Assembly: GCA_002373875.1 (NCBI GenBank)
Contig: DFKQ01000098.1
Coordinates: forward strand, 1 to 17,322
Length of the DNA stretch: 17,322 nucleotides
From: Lachnospiraceae bacterium UBA3641
Lineage (GTDB): Bacteria; Bacillota; Clostridia; Lachnospirales; Lachnospiraceae
Direction: 5' to 3'
The position numbers and the translations under genes are program-made. Below, one piece after another: positions 13,668-17,322 of the stretch. Below the pieces are notes generated by a model. The model did no database searches. It was not told where the DNA came from and saw nothing but the letters and a program-made list of their open reading frames with translations. Position 1 is the stretch's first letter. Every line of letters begins with the position of its first letter.

Positions 13668-15557
13668 TCATCCGATAACGTACTCATAAGCCTTATCCAG
13701 CTTAAGCCTAAGCTCCTTCATTTTACGTCCGTCAACCTTACATACCTTCCGGTCGTAGGTATACAGACCGTTATACTCACTCTCCACATCACTTAACTGC
13801 GTATATATGCAACCGCAGATACCGTGTTTTAAGTTAGGTATCACTTCATCATCATACAACTTATATATTCGCGTGGTCAATGCTTCTTTCGTCTTGCAGT
13901 TCCCATATCCGTAAGACATATTGGGATAATAGGAATGGTCTAAAACCTTCATTGTATAACCGCCGCATTCCGATATGATCACCGGTCTCTTCCATCTGTG
14001 GTGCTTGATCTTATGGTAATAGAAATGGTCCGAGTCAACCTCCATATCATCCTGCTTAAACCATCCTGAAGCCGTATCATATATCTTACCCGGGTCCACA
14101 TGTCTTAATATATCCGTGACTCTTACGGAATCGAACTGCCCCCAGCCCTCATTAAAGACTGTATAATAAATGATGCATCCAAAACCTTTAAGATGTCTTA
14201 TTGTACCTATGGAATTGTCAATAAATGATTCCTTAACATCAGATGGCACATTCATATTCCGGTCATCCTTCCACTGGCCTGTAAATGTCGGCATGGCAGT
14301 CTGGGAGACGAAATCATATTTCCCGTTATTGACCATATCCTGAAATACCATCATCCCCAGGCGGTCACAATCATAATAAAAGCGTTCGGGTTCGACCTTC
14401 AGGTGCTTCCTTAAGACATTAAAGCCAAGTTCCTTCATATTCCGGATATCATCTTCGTAATACCGGTCACTTCCGGGTGTAAATATCCCGTCCGGGAAAT
14501 AACCCTGATCCAGAATACCGTGGAAGAACAAAGCTTTATGATTCAGACAGAGTCTTTTTTTGCCCTTTACATCTTCTATGGATACGGCATTCAGGGTAAA
14601 ATATGACTCTACCCGGTCCTCATCCGTTTCAAGCAGGAACCTGTATAGATAGGGATTGTCCGGTGTCCACAGTCTTGCATCCTCAAGCTTTAGAAGATTA
14701 CTTCCCTTTTTAAGGGTGCATTGCATAAGGACTGCTGTATTTCCGGGCTTTATTGTAAATATTTCCTCATCGGGATATTTATCATCCTCTATAGAAGGAG
14801 CGAACAGGGTCAGTCTGTAGTCAGCGGCACTTCCGTCAATATCAATGTTAACCACTGCATCCTTATCATTAATGCTTCCGGCCCTGACCGAGCATGTAAT
14901 ATTTTTTACATAAGATGCAGGGATGGATTCCATCCACACGCTCTGCCATATTCCCGAAACCTTTGTGTACCACATACCCCCGGGATTCCCGGTCTGTTTA
15001 CCATAAGGGTACTTTCTGTTAAGAGTATCACGTACCTTCACGATAAGCTCATTGGAATTGTCAGGATCTATATGGTCAGTAATATCACATTCAAAGGGAA
15101 GGTATCCGCCTTCATTACTTGTGACTTTAATTCCGTTTATAAATACCTTGCACTCCTGGTCTACCGCCCCGAAATGAAGGATCACTCTGTCCTTAACAAA
15201 ATCACCGGGAAGATGAAATTCTCTCATATAGGCGAATTCACCGGCGCACTCATCGGAATTCACACCTGACAGGGGAGCTTCGAGAGGATAAGGTACATTT
15301 ATTACCTCATCAAAATCAATCGCTTCAAGATCCTCATCCTCATACGGGCATTTGGGACAAAAGGCCCACTCACCGTTTAAGGATATATATGAATCTCTTC
15401 TTAAACGGGGCCTTGGATAAAGATGGCACTCATCATGGTCATCCATGACAAGATTAACTGTCGTATGGTCTTTTTTCACTATGCTGTTTTTTAGAATGGA
15501 TGCTCCCTCTTTAAGGATAAGACGCGGAGCCCAAAGCATATCGTATATATCGATCAT
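13668..15557 (-). CDS. Glycoside hydrolase family 2 protein (beta-galactosidase or beta-glucuronidase-like)
   Basis: 629 aa with no signal peptide, so cytoplasmic. The GH2 order is visible. A sugar-binding jelly-roll starts at YPRPRLRRDSYISLNGEWAF (47-66) and includes FGAVDQECKVFING and GMWYTKVSGIWQSVWME. An immunoglobulin-like domain (about 215-325) is followed by the TIM barrel (about 335-629). The acid/base is Glu470 in FNEGWGQF and the nucleophile Glu530 in ISECGGY. The C-terminal QLSDVESEYNGLYTYDRK block is usual for the family. The exact sugar cannot be read from these motifs. The start is uncertain: the ATG at 15557 has no ribosome binding site, and the family homology begins about 40 residues in. 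It may be leaderless. It is the first gene after the tsf terminator. Confidence 0.9.
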   Translation of the reverse strand: MIDIYDMLWAPRLILKEGASILKNSIVKKDHTTVNLVMDDHDECHLYPRPRLRRDSYISLNGEWAFCPKCPYEDEDLEAIDFDEVINVPYPLEAPLSGVNSDECAGEFAYMREFHLPGDFVKDRVILHFGAVDQECKVFINGIKVTSNEGGYLPFECDITDHIDPDNSNELIVKVRDTLNRKYPYGKQTGNPGGMWYTKVSGIWQSVWMESIPASYVKNITCSVRAGSINDKDAVVNIDIDGSAADYRLTLFAPSIEDDKYPDEEIFTIKPGNTAVLMQCTLKKGSNLLKLEDARLWTPDNPYLYRFLLETDEDRVESYFTLNAVSIEDVKGKKRLCLNHKALFFHGILDQGYFPDGIFTPGSDRYYEDDIRNMKELGFNVLRKHLKVEPERFYYDCDRLGMMVFQDMVNNGKYDFVSQTAMPTFTGQWKDDRNMNVPSDVKESFIDNSIGTIRHLKGFGCIIYYTVFNEGWGQFDSVRVTDILRHVDPGKIYDTASGWFKQDDMEVDSDHFYYHKIKHHRWKRPVIISECGGYTMKVLDHSYYPNMSYGYGNCKTKEALTTRIYKLYDDEVIPNLKHGICGCIYTQLSDVESEYNGLYTYDRKVCKVDGRKMKELRLKLDKAYEYVIG

Positions 15558-15564
15558 ATTTTGT

Positions 15565-15593
15565 ATTATATCATAAATGTCATCTCCACTAAA
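15565..15593 (-). promoter_or_regulatory. Candidate promoter of the GH2 gene
   Basis: A perfect minus-strand TATAAT (15565-15570) lies 7 nt before the ATG at 15557. The -35 position 17 nt upstream reads only TTTAGT (15588-15593). If this -10 is used, transcription would begin at or near the ATG itself, giving an mRNA with no 5' leader. Confidence 0.4.
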
Positions 15594-15659
15594 TTCGATA
15601 ACACCTCATTAAGTGTCGATGACTGGCTCGCACTAAGCTCGAGAATACCTCGCTAAGTG
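15587..15659. repeat. Pair of 29-bp imperfect palindromes with covarying bases
   Basis: Two 29-bp units (15587-15615 and 15631-15659), 44 bp apart, match at 23 of 29 positions. Read on the minus strand each starts CACTTA and ends TTAGTG. Two of the paired positions change together, from G-C and C-G in one unit to A-T and T-A in the other, so the stem is kept. A T-T mismatch and a GA bulge are conserved. The left unit overlaps the possible GH2 promoter. Confidence 0.7.
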
Positions 15660-15667
15660 CTCTGCAC

Positions 15668-15696
15668 AAAAAAATCCCCCGCAAACAAGCGGGGGA
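15668..15696 (-). terminator. Intrinsic terminator of rpsB-tsf
   Basis: On the minus strand an 8-bp GC-rich stem (TCCCCCGC at 15675-15682 with GCGGGGGA at 15689-15696) with a 6-nt loop is followed by seven T residues (15668-15674). It lies 15 nt after the tsf stop codon. Confidence 0.95.
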
Positions 15697-15711
15697 TCAT
15701 GGATCGATCAA

Positions 15712-16797
15712 TTAATTTCCTGCCATCTGTGCAGCGACCTCTGCGGCGAAGTCCTCGTTCTTCTTCTCCATTCCTTCACCAACCTCGAAACGGATAAACC
15801 TGGCTATCTTAAGTTCCTTGTTAACAGACTCAAGATACTTGGCAACCGACTGCTTACCATCCTCAGCCTTTACATAGACCTGATCCATAAGGCAGATCTC
15901 CTTAAGATGCTTGGATATACGGCCTTCAACAAGACCGCTGAAGATCTTATTGTCAACATACTCAGCCTTGCCTTCCATTGCTATTCCTGCAAGTACGTTC
16001 TTAGCTGCTTCCGAAAGGAAGTTGAAAAGATACTTATCATTTCTCTTCTCATTTAATACAGCCTTATCCTCATCACTTAAAGCATCTCCTGCAAGTGCCT
16101 TGTCAAATACCGCATTCTGTATGGGCTTGGGAAGTGAAGCGGGATCGTTAAGAGCGCTGTCTATCGTGATCTCCTTCTCCTTTGCAAGGTTCTCGGCTGA
16201 AATATCATCACGTGAAAGATATTCGGGACTCATTGCCGCAACCTGCATTGCTATATTGGTAAGTGCTTCCTTAGCTGCATCATCGCATGCTCCGTTACCT
16301 GCAACCAAAACTCCGATCCTTCCGCCACCATGGATATAAGTAGCTACAAGGTCGGCTTCGATCCTCTCGAAACGGCGAACGGATAACTTCTCACCGATCT
16401 TGGCTGTCTTCTCAACAAGAAGGTCCTTAAGACCGTCCTTTGCAAGTAATTCCTCAACATCCTCACCGTTCTTACCGCCGTTAAGACCTGAAGCAAGCGC
16501 GGTGTCGGCAACCTTCTGTACGAACTCCTGGAATACTTCGTTCTTTGCCACGAAATCAGTCTCCGAATTAACCTCGGCAACTACGGCCTTGTTGCCGTCA
16601 CAAGCTATACGGCAGATACCCTCTGCAGCGATCCTGCTTGCCTTCTTCTCAGCCTTGGCAGCTCCGCTCTTCCTAAGGAATTCTACTGCCGCATCCATAT
16701 CTCCGTCAGTCTCGTTAAGAGCCTTCTTGCAGTCCATCATGCCTGCACCGGTCATCTCTCTTAACTCTTTTACCATTGCTGCTGTTATATTAGCCAT
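15712..16797 (-). CDS. tsf: Elongation factor Ts, with an internal extension
   Basis: 361 aa. It is the nucleotide exchange factor of EF-Tu. The UBA-like N-terminus MANITAAMVKELREMTGAGMMDCKKAL (1-27) and the TDFVAKN motif (80-86) that inserts into the EF-Tu GTP site are intact. HGGGRIGVLV (156-165) and VAAMSPEYLS follow, and the C-terminus has the usual IRFEVGEGMEKKNEDFAAEVAAQ. It is longer than most relatives (about 280-315 aa). The extra 50 or so residues lie between EKEITIDSAL (208-216) and GLVEGRISKHLKEICLMDQVYVK (288-310), where most EF-Ts have a short link. The ATG follows AGGAGG. It is 28 nt after rpsB, the standard operon. Confidence 0.97.
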   Translation of the reverse strand: MANITAAMVKELREMTGAGMMDCKKALNETDGDMDAAVEFLRKSGAAKAEKKASRIAAEGICRIACDGNKAVVAEVNSETDFVAKNEVFQEFVQKVADTALASGLNGGKNGEDVEELLAKDGLKDLLVEKTAKIGEKLSVRRFERIEADLVATYIHGGGRIGVLVAGNGACDDAAKEALTNIAMQVAAMSPEYLSRDDISAENLAKEKEITIDSALNDPASLPKPIQNAVFDKALAGDALSDEDKAVLNEKRNDKYLFNFLSEAAKNVLAGIAMEGKAEYVDNKIFSGLVEGRISKHLKEICLMDQVYVKAEDGKQSVAKYLESVNKELKIARFIRFEVGEGMEKKNEDFAAEVAAQMAGN

Positions 16798-16825
16798 CTG
16801 TGTTTCCTCCTAATTAAGTCATGAA

Positions 16826-17322
16826 TTACTCTGCTGCTGCCACTTCTTCGATGTCCGTAGGCTCTGCAGACTCTGTTGCGTTAGCAGCTTCCGCCATAGC
16901 GGCCTCATCATCGGCGGTCTCACCCTGACGAGCCTCAATAACAGCATCAGCCATCTTGGAAACGATAAGCTTAACAGCCCTTATTGCATCATCATTACCG
17001 GGAATAACATAATCAAGCTCCTCGGGATCGCAGTTGGTATCGGCAATACCTATAAGTGTGATACCCAGAGCATGAGCTTCCTGAACACATATCCTCTCCT
17101 TCTTGGGATCAACGATGAAGATCGCATCGGGGATCTTCTTCATCTCCTTGATACCGCCAAGGTTCTTCTCAAGCTTCTCCCATTCCTTCTTAAGCTCGAT
17201 AACTTCCTTCTTGGGAAGCACATCAAATGTACCGTCCTCAGACATCCTCTCGATGTCCTTAAGCCTTCTTATACGGCTCTGTATTGTCTTGAAGTTGGTA
17301 AGCATACCACCGAGCCATCTCT
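16826..17322 (-). CDS. rpsB: 30S ribosomal protein S2, 3' part
   Basis: The reading frame is open to the window edge, so the N-terminal part of the protein is outside. The visible 165 codons begin RWLGGMLTNFKTIQSRI, the conserved S2 block. They continue with the coiled-coil region (RRLKDIERMSEDG), PDAIFIVDPKKERICVQEAHALGI and IGIADTNCDPEELDYVIPGNDDAIRA, where S2 contacts 16S rRNA. The ATG at 17303-17305 is internal to the gene (the Met of LGGMLTN), not the start. The C-terminus has a 30-residue acidic, Ala-rich tail, common in Clostridia. It is followed by tsf after 28 nt. Confidence 0.97.
   Translation of the reverse strand, partial: RWLGGMLTNFKTIQSRIRRLKDIERMSEDGTFDVLPKKEVIELKKEWEKLEKNLGGIKEMKKIPDAIFIVDPKKERICVQEAHALGITLIGIADTNCDPEELDYVIPGNDDAIRAVKLIVSKMADAVIEARQGETADDEAAMAEAANATESAEPTDIEEVAAAE

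Noticed and set aside
13636..13671. Lipoprotein start at 13671 overlapping the GH2 stop (ATGA overlap)
   Set aside because: The extra 12 residues would precede the signal peptide, while the ATG at 13635 has AAAGGA at 7 nt and puts the positively charged signal sequence at the N-terminus.

Overview
The window comes from a low-to-moderate GC Gram-positive bacterium, most likely a member of the Clostridia close to Lachnospiraceae (Butyrivibrio or Pseudobutyrivibrio type). This is inferred from AGGAGG-type ribosome binding sites, a tryptophan T-box, the style of rpsB-tsf, and short palindromic repeats scattered between genes. All thirteen recognisable genes lie on the minus strand, so biological order runs from high to low coordinates. 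No rRNA, tRNA, insertion sequence or prophage gene was seen.

Right to left, the layout is as follows. (1) The 3' part of rpsB and complete tsf, closed by a strong terminator (15668-15696). (2) A gap with two covarying 29-bp palindromes, then a run of genes: a cytoplasmic GH2 glycosidase, a large acidic lipoprotein with a PQQ-like C-terminal region, aroQ (type II dehydroquinase) and tyrA (prephenate dehydrogenase). (3) A three-gene module: an ECF sigma factor, a single-pass membrane protein overlapping it by 8 nt (candidate anti-sigma factor), and a YfbK-like von Willebrand A lipoprotein. (4) A 556-bp AT-rich non-coding stretch packed with tandem repeats, notably four dyads at a strict 63-64 bp period. 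(5) A methyl-accepting chemotaxis protein. (6) A clear sigma-A promoter, a T-box leader with specifier codon UGG, its terminator, and the genes trpC-trpF-trpB-trpA.

The trp genes cover anthranilate-ribulotide formation to tryptophan (TrpF, TrpC, TrpA/B) and are controlled by uncharged tRNA-Trp. trpE, trpG and trpD are absent from this segment. aroQ and tyrA belong to the shared shikimate pathway and the tyrosine branch. The sigma/membrane/vWA module looks like a cell-surface signalling unit of unknown stimulus, and it is the best candidate for an undescribed protein system here. The most striking DNA-level feature is the dyad array at 6215-6447. A second theme is a set of nested-hairpin elements sitting just upstream of genes; two of them share the same 10-mer next to the ribosome binding site.
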